A stretch of DNA of 55,694 nt from the NCBI GenBank assembly GCA_022822125.1, contig JAJECF010000208.1, positions 1-55,694 of the forward strand, in the 5' to 3' direction. This DNA is from Alphaproteobacteria bacterium (lineage in GTDB: Bacteria; Pseudomonadota; Alphaproteobacteria; Bin95). Shown piece after piece: positions 35,798-43,715 of this stretch (its first letter is position 1; each line of letters starts with the position of its first letter). The translations under genes were made by a program, and so were the position numbers. The notes under the pieces are model-generated. The model did not search any database, was not told the origin of the DNA, and saw only the letters and a program-made list of their open reading frames with translations.

Positions 35798-36562
35798 CTA
35801 TTGCAGCGAATATTCCGCCTCCGAAACCGGCTTCCCCTCGGGGTTGACGAGGCGCATGCGGCCGTTGCGGCGCTGGAGGTTCAGGCGGTCGTCCCAGAAC
35901 ATCGGGCGCAGGAAGCGGATGGCGAGGTCGAGGCGCCCGGGCATGGCGTCTCCGGCAAGCGCGGCAACATAGTAGTGGATGCCCATGAGGCCCGCGGCTA
36001 TCGGCGCCCGGAAGCCGTAGCGCGCCGCAACCTCCGGATCGTTGTGAATCGCATTCAGCGAGTCGTCGCTGTAAGCCGCCACGCCTTCCGGTGTCAGCCG
36101 GTGCTCGGCGACCTGCTCGAAGCCGTCTTCATCGGGAACAGGCGCGCCGCCCCCGCCGGGGCCACGCTTGCGCGCCGGATCGGGGCGCAGGCCGGAGCGT
36201 TCGGTCTCGCAGACTTCCCTGCCCTCGCGGTCGCGGTAGCTGAACCGGCAACGGACCCGCCGCCCGCGCGGCACGGCCTCGACCTGCGTGACCTCCCCCG
36301 CCACCGTCAACGGCTCCTCCAGCCGCACGGCGCGATGCAGGCGGAAGCGCTGCGTCATATGCACCTGCCCCAGCAGCGAGATGCCGGACTCGTGCATGGC
36401 CTTCAGCGCGCCATGCCCGAGAAAGGTCGGATCGGCCAGGTCTCCGTAACGCCCGGCGTCGATGCCCGCCGCGCCGAGTTTCGCTTCCTGAAAGGCGCGC
36501 TCGACAGAGAACGTCACCGTCTCGAATGCGAACCCGGCCTCCAGCAGTTCATCCCCTTGCAT
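35798..36562 (-). CDS. Double hot-dog MaoC-like protein
   Basis: 254 residues with two hot-dog halves. The N-terminal half (1-130) has a degenerate site; the C-terminal half has YSDDSLNAIHNDPEVAARYG, which resembles the R-hydratase Asp/His motif, followed by GFRAPIAAGLMGIHYY. Acyl-CoA hydratase or dehydratase activity is inferred. Its 5' end overlaps the 3' end of arsJ by 14 bp although the functions look unrelated. Confidence 0.75.
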   Translation of the reverse strand: MQGDELLEAGFAFETVTFSVERAFQEAKLGAAGIDAGRYGDLADPTFLGHGALKAMHESGISLLGQVHMTQRFRLHRAVRLEEPLTVAGEVTQVEAVPRGRRVRCRFSYRDREGREVCETERSGLRPDPARKRGPGGGGAPVPDEDGFEQVAEHRLTPEGVAAYSDDSLNAIHNDPEVAARYGFRAPIAAGLMGIHYYVAALAGDAMPGRLDLAIRFLRPMFWDDRLNLQRRNGRMRLVNPEGKPVSEAEYSLQ

Positions 36563-37850
36563 CGGCTTCGCCCTCCTGTCCAGCGTCGATTCCAGCGCGG
36601 CGGGCGAGCGCCCCGGCGAAAACCCAACTCAGCGCCGCCATGCCGGCCGCCGCCGCAAGGCTGGCGACCAGGCCGCCCATCTGGAAGCTGAGACCGGAGA
36701 GCAGCGTGCCGACAAGGCGTCCGGCGGCATTGGACATATAATAGAAGCCGACATCCATCGTCACGCGCTCGGCGCGGCTCAAGGCCAGGATCAGATAGGA
36801 GTGCAGCGAGGAGTTGAGGGCGAAGACGCCGCCGAAGGCGAGCAGCACCGCCACCAGAACGGCCGTCAGCGCCGCGCCTTCCATGGCTGCCGCTGCAAGC
36901 GCCAGTAGGGCCGGAATCGCGGTCAGAGCGCCAACCCAGACCTGCGCCAGCCGGATGGCGTCGCCGATGCTCTTCTCCCGCGCACGCAGCAGTTTGGGGG
37001 CAAGCGCCTGCACGGCGCCGTAGCCGACGATCCAGAGCGCCATGAAGCCGCCGACCAGGAAAAAGGCGGCGCGGGCGGACTCCGGCGTCCCGTCCGACAG
37101 CACCGTGTAGAAGTAAACCGGCAACGCCACGACGAACCACACATCGCGGGCAGCGAACAGGAACAGACGGGCGGCGGAGAGGCGATTCACCAGCGGGCTT
37201 CTGGAAAACACCTCGCGGAACTTCGCCTTCCGGTCGCCGCGCGGCAGGCCCGCCGGCATCCAGATCATGACGGCTGCGAGGATGACCGCCAGCACGGCCG
37301 CCATGCCGATCGCGGCCGCCTCGAAACCGGCAAGCGCCAGCAGGGCCGCGCCCAGCAGGAATCCCAGGCCCTTCACCGCGTTCTTCGAGCCGGTGAGCGT
37401 CGCCGTCCAGCGGAAGAGCGCCCCCTGCTCCTCTGTCGGGGCAAGCAGCTTGACGGCGCTTTTGGCGCTCATCTTGGAGAGGTCCTTGGCGATACCGGAG
37501 AGGCCCTGCGCCGCCATGACGAAGACGACGGAGAGCGCCGTCGTCCAGGCGGGGTCGAGCTGCGTCAGCGCCGCCAACGCGACAATCTGCAAGCCAAGCC
37601 CGGCATAGAGCGTCGAGGTAAGGCCGAAGCGGGCCGCAATCCAGCCGGCCGAGAGGTTGGTCGCAATGCCCATGAATTCGTAGAGCAGGAAGAGGTATGC
37701 CAGATGGACCGGCGAGAAGCCGAGCGTGTGGAAATGCAGCAGCACCAGCATCCTGAGCGCGCCGTCCGTCAGCATGAAGGCCCAATAGGCCGCGGTAACG
37801 GCGATATAGGCGGCGACCGCGCCGCGCCCGTCCGGCAATTGCGCGCTCAT
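36549..37850 (-). CDS. arsJ: Organoarsenical efflux MFS transporter ArsJ
   Basis: 433 residues, twelve predicted helices. Typical ArsJ stretches are LGFSPVHLAYLFLLYEFMGI, GLSGIAKDLSKMSAKSAVK and LTGSKNAVKGLGFLLG. ArsJ exports 1-arseno-3-phosphoglycerate, made by a companion GAPDH from arsenate. The GAPDH gene is directly upstream and the pair overlaps by 4 bp. No arsR, arsC or acr3 is visible within the window, so regulation is unexplained. Confidence 0.92.
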   Translation of the reverse strand: MSAQLPDGRGAVAAYIAVTAAYWAFMLTDGALRMLVLLHFHTLGFSPVHLAYLFLLYEFMGIATNLSAGWIAARFGLTSTLYAGLGLQIVALAALTQLDPAWTTALSVVFVMAAQGLSGIAKDLSKMSAKSAVKLLAPTEEQGALFRWTATLTGSKNAVKGLGFLLGAALLALAGFEAAAIGMAAVLAVILAAVMIWMPAGLPRGDRKAKFREVFSRSPLVNRLSAARLFLFAARDVWFVVALPVYFYTVLSDGTPESARAAFFLVGGFMALWIVGYGAVQALAPKLLRAREKSIGDAIRLAQVWVGALTAIPALLALAAAAMEGAALTAVLVAVLLAFGGVFALNSSLHSYLILALSRAERVTMDVGFYYMSNAAGRLVGTLLSGLSFQMGGLVASLAAAAGMAALSWVFAGALARRAGIDAGQEGEADARG

Positions 37851-38860
37851 TCGAGACTGTCCGACACCAGGCCTGCTATGTCCGCAAGGCGGGAACTATA
37901 GCCCCACTCATTGTCGTACCAGGCGTAAATCTTCGCCTGCGTGCCGTTCACGACCATGGTCGCCGGGCCGTCCACGACGGCCGAGCGCGGGTCGTCCAGG
38001 AAATCCGTCGAGACCAGCGGCCGCGCCTCGAAACCGAGAATTCCGTCGAGCGGCCCCTCGGCCCATTTCGCAAACAGCGCGTTGATCTCCGCCCCGTCGC
38101 TCTCGCGCGCAAGCTCGAACACGCAGTCCGTCAGCGAGGCGTTCAGGAGCGGCACCCGCACCGCATGGCCGTTCAGCCGCCCCGCAAGCTCGGGATAGAT
38201 GAGGCCGATGGCCGTCGCCGAGCCCGTCGTCGTGGGCACGAGCGCATTGAGCGCAGAGCGCGCCCGGCGCAGGTCCCTGTGCGGCCGGTCCGCGATGGTC
38301 TGGCTGTTGGTTGCATCATGGATTGTCGTGATTGAGCCGTGGCGTATCCCGATCTCCTCATGCAGCACCTTGACTACGGGCGCCAGGCAATTGGTCGTGC
38401 AGCTTGCCGCCGTCACGACATCGTGCCGCCCGGGGTCGTAGAGCGCGTGGTTGACGCCATAGACGAGATTGAGCGCCCCTTCTTCCTTGACCGGCGCGGA
38501 CACCAGGACCTTGGCGACGCCGGCGTCGAAATAGGGGCTGAGCGCCGCCAGCGTCTTGAAGCGGCCGGTGCAATCCACAACGAGGTCTATGTCGCGCGCC
38601 GCCAGCGGCAGGTCCCCGATACGCTCCGCCTCGACGACCTCGATGTCATGCCCGTTGACGGAAACCGCGCCCGGCCGGTGGCCGATCCGGGCGGCCCAGC
38701 GCCCATGCACGGTGTCGAACTCCAGCAGATGCGCGTGGGTGGCGGCGTCGCCCACCCTGTCGTTCGCCAGCACGACCTCGTCCAGCCGGCCGGCATCGTT
38801 CAGCGCCCGCAGGAACAGCTTGCCGATACGCCCGAGCCCGTTGACCGCAATGCGCGCCAT
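37847..38860 (-). CDS. ArsJ-associated glyceraldehyde-3-phosphate dehydrogenase
   Basis: 337 residues with the GAPDH NAD motif NGLGRIGKLFLRAL and the catalytic Cys in ASCTTNCLAPVVKVL, followed by the SxTTIHDATNSQ segment and C-terminal YDNEWGYSSRLAD. The close overlap with arsJ marks it as the arsenate-resistance GAPDH that forms 1-arseno-3-phosphoglycerate, not the glycolytic gapA. Acts in the cytoplasm with ArsJ as the exit step. Confidence 0.93.
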   Translation of the reverse strand: MARIAVNGLGRIGKLFLRALNDAGRLDEVVLANDRVGDAATHAHLLEFDTVHGRWAARIGHRPGAVSVNGHDIEVVEAERIGDLPLAARDIDLVVDCTGRFKTLAALSPYFDAGVAKVLVSAPVKEEGALNLVYGVNHALYDPGRHDVVTAASCTTNCLAPVVKVLHEEIGIRHGSITTIHDATNSQTIADRPHRDLRRARSALNALVPTTTGSATAIGLIYPELAGRLNGHAVRVPLLNASLTDCVFELARESDGAEINALFAKWAEGPLDGILGFEARPLVSTDFLDDPRSAVVDGPATMVVNGTQAKIYAWYDNEWGYSSRLADIAGLVSDSLE

Positions 38861-38931
38861 CGCCCCAACCCCGGATTTGCGGAACGCGGCGATCGTAATT
38901 GCGGTTTATGAATTTCCGGTTGCAGCGCCGG

Positions 38932-41250
38932 TCAGAGCGGCCGGTCGTCCTCGCGATAGAGGAACATCGGGCTGCTCCACGCCTGGAACCCGTCCTCCGT
39001 GAACACCGAAACCCAGATCGGGTTGTCGCCCTTCGCCGTGAGCGGCACTTCCAGCTCCGTCGAGAACTCCCGGCAAGTCAATTCTTCCGGCAGCCGGAAG
39101 ACCCTGATCCGTCGCTCGAGGCCGCCCGCTTCCATGACCCGGTCTTCGCGGCCGACGCCGGAGAGCGGATGGTCGAGCGCGCCCAGATTGCTCGTCAGGT
39201 GCAGCATGCTGTCCGGCGTCTCGTCGAGCCAGACATCGAAACCGCCGAAATTGCCCGTGGTGATGGCGTCGAACAGGATGGTGTCCGGCCCCCTCGGTTC
39301 CAGCAGGCGCTCCTTGTTCCAGGCGTTGATGGGCTCCATGCGCAGGATCGACGCATGCTGGAAGCGCGCCCGCCCCTTCCAGTTGGTCTCGCGCCCGCGA
39401 CCGCGATATTCGGCGCCGCTCCACAACACGCGGATGCGGGAGCCGAGCGGGTCCCCCTCATGCGGGCGCAGCGTCCGGAACACCCCGGCGCCGTTGCGGA
39501 TTTCGATCCGTTCGATGGGCGCCTGCGTCACGACTTCGAGCGACAGCGTGACCGCCGCATCGTCGGTTTGCGCGATATCGCCCATCATGACTTCGTCCAC
39601 CGGGCGCGGCGCCTCGCCCTCGAAGGCGCGCGGGTCGCGCTCGAAGAGCCTGCCGCCGGTCGAGAAGCGGGCGCGCACATCCAGATGCATCCGGGTGCCG
39701 GTCGTGCCGTATGTATGGCGGCGGCGCACGGCATCCATAATGCCGTCCCGGCTGAGCTCTTTCGCGTAGAAGCAGGTGAGCCCCCCATAGGCCCCGAAGG
39801 TAGAGGCGCCCGGATAGCTGGCGCCGGGGCGGCCCTTGTGGCCATCGCTGTTGCAGACCACGCCCGAACGGTGGCCGAGGGGGAAGCCGTCCGTCAGCAG
39901 CCATTCGAAGGTGCCCCAGGCCGAGTGGATCTCCATCGCGACTTCCCGGCGCGGGTCGTGCGCATAGGCGATGTCGGCATAGCGGCCGCCGACATGGGCG
40001 TAGATGAAGCAGTCCTCCTCCGCCAGCATCTCGAACAGGCGGTTGGCGTTGGGCGCATCCGTGTCGAGGTCGGAGCGGTCTGTCAGCAGGGCGTGCGAGG
40101 AGCGGTGGATCGCCCGGCCCTCCTCGCGGAAATAGACATTGCGGTCGCCGCCGACGGCCGTGTTGCCGGACCATTCGTAGCCGGGAAAGGTCACGAACCG
40201 ACCGTCCTCATGGTGCTCGGCCGTCAGTTCGTTCACATGCGCCCAGAAAGTGTTGTTGACCTGGAAGTCGTTGGCCTGGTGCGCGATGGCGTCGAGGAAC
40301 GACTTGTTGCGGGCGAAGTCGAAATACTGCCGCGCCGTGGTGATGCCGATGCTCTCGCCGCTCTGGCCGTGCAGGTCGCCCCAATAACCGCCGAACGGCC
40401 CGTCGCGCACGATGAGAGGATGCGACTCCGCCGCAATCCCTCCGTCTTCGCCCCTGACCGCGATACGCAATATACCCGGCTCGTGGACGGCAAGGTCCTC
40501 GAAGCAGAGCGACTTGCGCCCCAGCGGATAATCCACTTCCGCCGGCAGGCCCGCGACCGGCATGGTGCATTCCAGCGCGAAACGCCCGCTCGCCCGATCG
40601 GTCGGGTTGCCCCAGACATCCTCCGCCTTCAGGCCGAAACGGAAGGGCTCGCCGGGGCGGCGGAGCGACGGCAGCACCGCGCGCCAGCAGACCGGCGGCC
40701 CCGGCACGACGGAGATCGCCGGCGAATTCGGTATCGGCATATGGTGGCCGACCGCGCAGACATCGGCGAGCACGCGGAACTGGAAGTCCATTTCCACCAT
40801 GGTCTGCATGCGCATGCCGGCGGAGCCGCCGGACGTGTCGCCGAAGGTGATGTGGATGGCGTCTCCCTCGCGCAGATAGCCGCCCATCACATGCGCCGTC
40901 AGCACCTTCCAGCGCGGCCGCGGCCCGCCATGCCCGGCATAGGAAAGCCGGATCGGCACACCCTTGCTGGAGCGCGCGGTGACATAGTTGTCGGCGGCCG
41001 GATCGTGCATCTGGAGCCCGCCCCAGTCCCCGAGCGAACGGAACGCAACGCGGATGCTGCCGGTATCGTCCAGACCGTAGCGGCCCACGGTATAGACCAG
41101 CTCGAAGGTCTGCAGGCTGCGCACCTCGACGGGGTCGTTCGGGCGAAGCTCCGCATAACCGTAAAGCACCGGGTCCGCCCCCGGCTGCACCGCCGGCCAG
41201 GCCTCGCCCATCATCTCGTCCGCAAGCGGCCCGTCCCTGAATTCCTTCAT
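38932..41250 (-). CDS. DUF3604-domain protein
   Basis: 772 residues from ATG 41250 with GGGAG upstream. The family marker FGGYWGDLHGQSGESIG falls about one third in, followed by TFPGYEWSGNTAVGGDRNVYF (split here only by reading), EIHSAWGTFEW, VCNSDGHKGRPG and RRRHTYGTTGTR. Metal-binding-like His/Asp residues (GDLHGQ, NSDGH) recall PHP-type hydrolases. No biochemical function is established. No signal peptide. The gene is alone between the GAPDH and the accessory stretch. Confidence 0.82.
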   Translation of the reverse strand: MKEFRDGPLADEMMGEAWPAVQPGADPVLYGYAELRPNDPVEVRSLQTFELVYTVGRYGLDDTGSIRVAFRSLGDWGGLQMHDPAADNYVTARSSKGVPIRLSYAGHGGPRPRWKVLTAHVMGGYLREGDAIHITFGDTSGGSAGMRMQTMVEMDFQFRVLADVCAVGHHMPIPNSPAISVVPGPPVCWRAVLPSLRRPGEPFRFGLKAEDVWGNPTDRASGRFALECTMPVAGLPAEVDYPLGRKSLCFEDLAVHEPGILRIAVRGEDGGIAAESHPLIVRDGPFGGYWGDLHGQSGESIGITTARQYFDFARNKSFLDAIAHQANDFQVNNTFWAHVNELTAEHHEDGRFVTFPGYEWSGNTAVGGDRNVYFREEGRAIHRSSHALLTDRSDLDTDAPNANRLFEMLAEEDCFIYAHVGGRYADIAYAHDPRREVAMEIHSAWGTFEWLLTDGFPLGHRSGVVCNSDGHKGRPGASYPGASTFGAYGGLTCFYAKELSRDGIMDAVRRRHTYGTTGTRMHLDVRARFSTGGRLFERDPRAFEGEAPRPVDEVMMGDIAQTDDAAVTLSLEVVTQAPIERIEIRNGAGVFRTLRPHEGDPLGSRIRVLWSGAEYRGRGRETNWKGRARFQHASILRMEPINAWNKERLLEPRGPDTILFDAITTGNFGGFDVWLDETPDSMLHLTSNLGALDHPLSGVGREDRVMEAGGLERRIRVFRLPEELTCREFSTELEVPLTAKGDNPIWVSVFTEDGFQAWSSPMFLYREDDRPL

Positions 41251-41460
41251 CTTCGGCTCCCGGCTTTCCGGCAATGCGCGGGCCTCACACCGGACCCGCC
41301 ACGCTCCTGCCGGCCGACTCATAGACGACCTGCGCCTGTCCGGCAAAGGCGCCGGGAAGTTCTGAACAATCGGCCTGTGCCGTCCGGCCGGGCGTCGCCG
41401 GGACAAGGTTGCAGCCCGGCCCGAAATGCCATCGAATGGGCAAATCGGGAGGGGCGATTC

Positions 41461-42510
41461 ATGAGCGTGTTGGCATATGTCATCGATAGAGGGGCGCTGG
41501 CGACCGAGCCCGCCGCAACGCAGGCTCTGGCCTACATTCTGAATTCGAGCCCGGATATCGCCGGGGCGTTCGTAGGAATGCTTCCGGACGCAAATATCGG
41601 ATACGTGCCGGACCGTATCGAGGCCGAACTGGAATATGGCGAGGCCCGGCCGGACCTGACGATCCATGATAGCGATAACCGTCCCCGGATTTTCGTCGAG
41701 AACAAATTCTGGGCCGGGCTTACCCCTGCACAGCCCGTCTCCTATCTGGAAACTCTAGAGAAACTGTCGAAGGGTCATCCGTCCGCCCTTATGTTTATCG
41801 TTCCCGAGCAGAGGATGAGTTCGGTCTGGGCCGAACTCGCGGAACGATGCAAGCAAGCTGAACTTACAGGCGATGAAGCACGGAACGAGCAAGGCGTGAT
41901 CTGGAACCGGATCGGCTGCAGCATCATGCTCATAACGAGTTGGCGATACGTCCTCGAAAGGTTGCTGGACGCAGCTCGCGCCGGGGGTGACGAAAACATC
42001 AAGCACGACATTCTTCAACTACAAGGGCTGGCGAGTCGAGAGGACCTGCAGGCCTTCCTGCCGCTTCGCGCCGATGAGGCCACAAATCAGGAAATGGCGC
42101 GTCGGCTGATAAATTACAATGACTTGATTCTTGAAATCATAGACAAACTTGAGCACTTCGGAGTCGCCAGCAAGAAGGGCTTCGGTGTTGGTCATGGTTT
42201 CTACTACACTGGCCGCTACTTCGGAGTGTATGACAAATTTCAGTTATGGCTGGGGGTTTACCTTGAATCATGGCGCGATACCGGGATCACACCTTTATGG
42301 TGCGATTTCAAAGGCAAGAATGCCATTACGGCCGACCACTTTAAGACGAAGCCCGAACTCGTTGCGGATGCCATATTCTACGGTGGAGGGAAACTATTTG
42401 CACCTATCCGCCTCAAGACCGGTGTCGAACGGGACAGGATCGTGGACGACGCCGTTGTACAGATAAAACAACTTGCGGACACCCTTCTGGAGGTAATTCC
42501 GGACAATTAG
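41461..42510 (+). CDS. PD-(D/E)XK nuclease-superfamily protein
   Basis: 349 residues from ATG 41461 after GGGAGGGG. The nuclease-like core lies near residues 60-85: an acidic ELEYGEARPDLTI segment followed by RIFVENKFWAGLTPAQ, giving Asp then Glu-x-Lys on neighbouring strands, with YLETL after. Remaining parts (DILQLQGLASREDLQAFLPL, then a C-terminal domain rich in aromatic residues) have no motif I can name. Codon use is less GC-rich than its neighbours from about 42050 on, suggesting transfer. Candidates are a defence or repair nuclease; no restriction methyltransferase is paired with it. Confidence 0.7.
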   Translation: MSVLAYVIDRGALATEPAATQALAYILNSSPDIAGAFVGMLPDANIGYVPDRIEAELEYGEARPDLTIHDSDNRPRIFVENKFWAGLTPAQPVSYLETLEKLSKGHPSALMFIVPEQRMSSVWAELAERCKQAELTGDEARNEQGVIWNRIGCSIMLITSWRYVLERLLDAARAGGDENIKHDILQLQGLASREDLQAFLPLRADEATNQEMARRLINYNDLILEIIDKLEHFGVASKKGFGVGHGFYYTGRYFGVYDKFQLWLGVYLESWRDTGITPLWCDFKGKNAITADHFKTKPELVADAIFYGGGKLFAPIRLKTGVERDRIVDDAVVQIKQLADTLLEVIPDN

Positions 42511-42606
42511 CAGGGCTTGAAGCCGACGAATGCGATCCAGTCAGGATCGTCGTCTTGCCGGACGGTCCAGAAATCGCCGCTCATACGCCCGCCATATGCG
42601 GTGAGA
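42507..42606 (-). pseudogene. Remnant of the 3' end of a methyltransferase gene
   Basis: The minus strand encodes [19 protein letters not shown], nearly the same as [19 protein letters not shown] at the C-terminus of the intact methyltransferase 1.2 kb away. A 26-bp block is identical between 42558-42583 and 43764-43789, and similarity spans about 90 bp. The stop codon TGA of the intact copy is TGC here, and the frame ends three bases later on TAA. No upstream methyltransferase core remains. The fragment abuts the stop of the nuclease gene (4-bp overlap). Confidence 0.75.
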
Positions 42607-42779
42607 GCCTGGTGACTGGAGCCGCAGGATGCTTCCTGTCCTCCGCATTGGTCTGCTGGGACTCTATTTCGGCGAGATGGGGTCTCGAGGGTAGCCTTTT
42701 CGGCCCCGAACTGCGCAGGCCGTTCGCGCATGAAAGCCGTTCGCCCTCGACCGGCTGTTTTTGCGTCGAACCGTCCCGA
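42607..42779. other. Unassigned spacer between the remnant and the toxin gene
   Basis: 173 bp without a recognisable gene or repeat. It may contain degraded methyltransferase sequence or transfer debris; the translation of any frame shows no motif I know. Confidence 0.4.
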
Positions 42780-43337
42780 CTATCTTTCACTAAACATGGC
42801 CCGGATCGTGTCGATAGCGATGAACATGCGTTCCGGATGGTCCTGGAAGCTCTGGAAACCGAGACGCCGGTAGAACGCCATGCGGCGCGCAAGGACCTCG
42901 TTTCCACCATCGTCGATCGCATCCAGGACGACCAGCTTGAGACCGGTTTCACCGGCCACATGCAAGGCGCGGCCGAGCGCGTCCACCGCAAGGTCCGAGC
43001 CGAGTCCCCGGCCTTGCCAGCTTCGGTCCACGGCGATCATGGAAAGATACAGCGCCGGAACGCTGCCGGTGTTGGGGGCCCGTCGGGGCCTGGCCGCCCC
43101 GAGGTCGCCGGTCGCAACCGCATGCGCATTCAGCGCATAGTAGCCGAGCACTCTGGGCGATCCTTCGGCAACCGCGACGAATACCCTCGTAAAGTCGTCC
43201 TTCTGCTGCTTTCTGGCGCTGAAACGCAGGAAATTGTCGAGTCGATCCGTACCGCAGGCAAAGCCGGACCGGTCATGCCGGGCGGAGTCGAACGGCTCGA
43301 TAACGATTCCGGGCGCGGTCGCGCGATCACCCTGCAT
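42780..43337 (-). CDS. GNAT acetyltransferase, toxin of a TacT-like toxin-antitoxin pair
   Basis: 185 residues from ATG 43337, which overlaps the antitoxin frame by 11 bp. The GNAT fold is clear: FDSARHDRSGFACGTDRLDNFL at the N-terminus, acetyl-CoA loop SWQGRGLGSDLAVDAL, and AFYRRLGFQSF with the expected active-site Tyr. The N-terminal FACG...LDNFL pattern is typical of TacT/AtaT-type toxins that acetylate aminoacyl-tRNA and stop translation. Partner DUF1778 antitoxin is directly upstream. Confidence 0.88.
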   Translation of the reverse strand: MQGDRATAPGIVIEPFDSARHDRSGFACGTDRLDNFLRFSARKQQKDDFTRVFVAVAEGSPRVLGYYALNAHAVATGDLGAARPRRAPNTGSVPALYLSMIAVDRSWQGRGLGSDLAVDALGRALHVAGETGLKLVVLDAIDDGGNEVLARRMAFYRRLGFQSFQDHPERMFIAIDTIRAMFSER

Positions 43338-43638
43338 TAATGACCCGGGCGCGGTAGCTGCGTACCGCATCCCGGGCCGCCGGCGTCGGCGGCGGCGGAT
43401 TGTCCAGCGCCTCCAGCAGCATCCGTCTGTCGCGTTCCGAAAGCGCCGTGGTCTGATGCTCGCGCAAGACCCGCTCGGCCTCCCTTGCAGCCGACGCCCT
43501 GACAAACGTCGTCAGCTTGACCCCCGACAGTTCGGCAGCCTGCGAAATACGCTCCTTGTCGCTCGGCTTTACCCGCATCTCAATATGGTCGGTCGCCTTC
43601 TCGTTCGAAGGCGATTCGACATCGCTGAAGTTCAACAT
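43327..43638 (-). CDS. DUF1778-family antitoxin (TacA-like, ribbon-helix-helix)
   Basis: 103 residues from ATG 43638 with AAGGTGGAG before it. The RHH DNA-binding part reads IEMRVKPSDKERISQAAEL, then TTFVRASAAREAERVLRE; the acidic/Pro-rich tail (ALDNPPPPTPAARDAV) would wrap the toxin. The TacA-type antitoxins neutralise the GNAT partner and repress their own promoter. The operator-like palindrome lies 16-29 bp upstream of this start. Confidence 0.9.
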   Translation of the reverse strand: MLNFSDVESPSNEKATDHIEMRVKPSDKERISQAAELSGVKLTTFVRASAAREAERVLREHQTTALSERDRRMLLEALDNPPPPTPAARDAVRSYRARVINAG

Positions 43639-43653
43639 CGCTCCACCTTTCCA

Positions 43654-43693
43654 ATTGTCCCGACAATGTAGGGCCCAGTGCAGCAAGCGCCAA
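43654..43693 (-). promoter_or_regulatory. Promoter and operator palindrome of the toxin-antitoxin operon
   Basis: Reading the minus strand, TTGGCG (43693-43688) and TACATT (43670-43665) are separated by exactly 17 bp. An inverted repeat ATTGT-CCCG-ACAAT (43654-43667) overlaps the -10. This arrangement suits autorepression by the RHH antitoxin. Confidence 0.55.
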
Positions 43694-43715
43694 TTGCCGG
43701 TCCCGTCCCGATCCG

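Noticed and set aside
38899..41460. Upstream part of a 1203-codon plus-strand frame preceding the nuclease
   Set aside because: It is the antisense of the DUF3604 gene; only the segment from ATG 41461, with its own ribosome site, has coding character.
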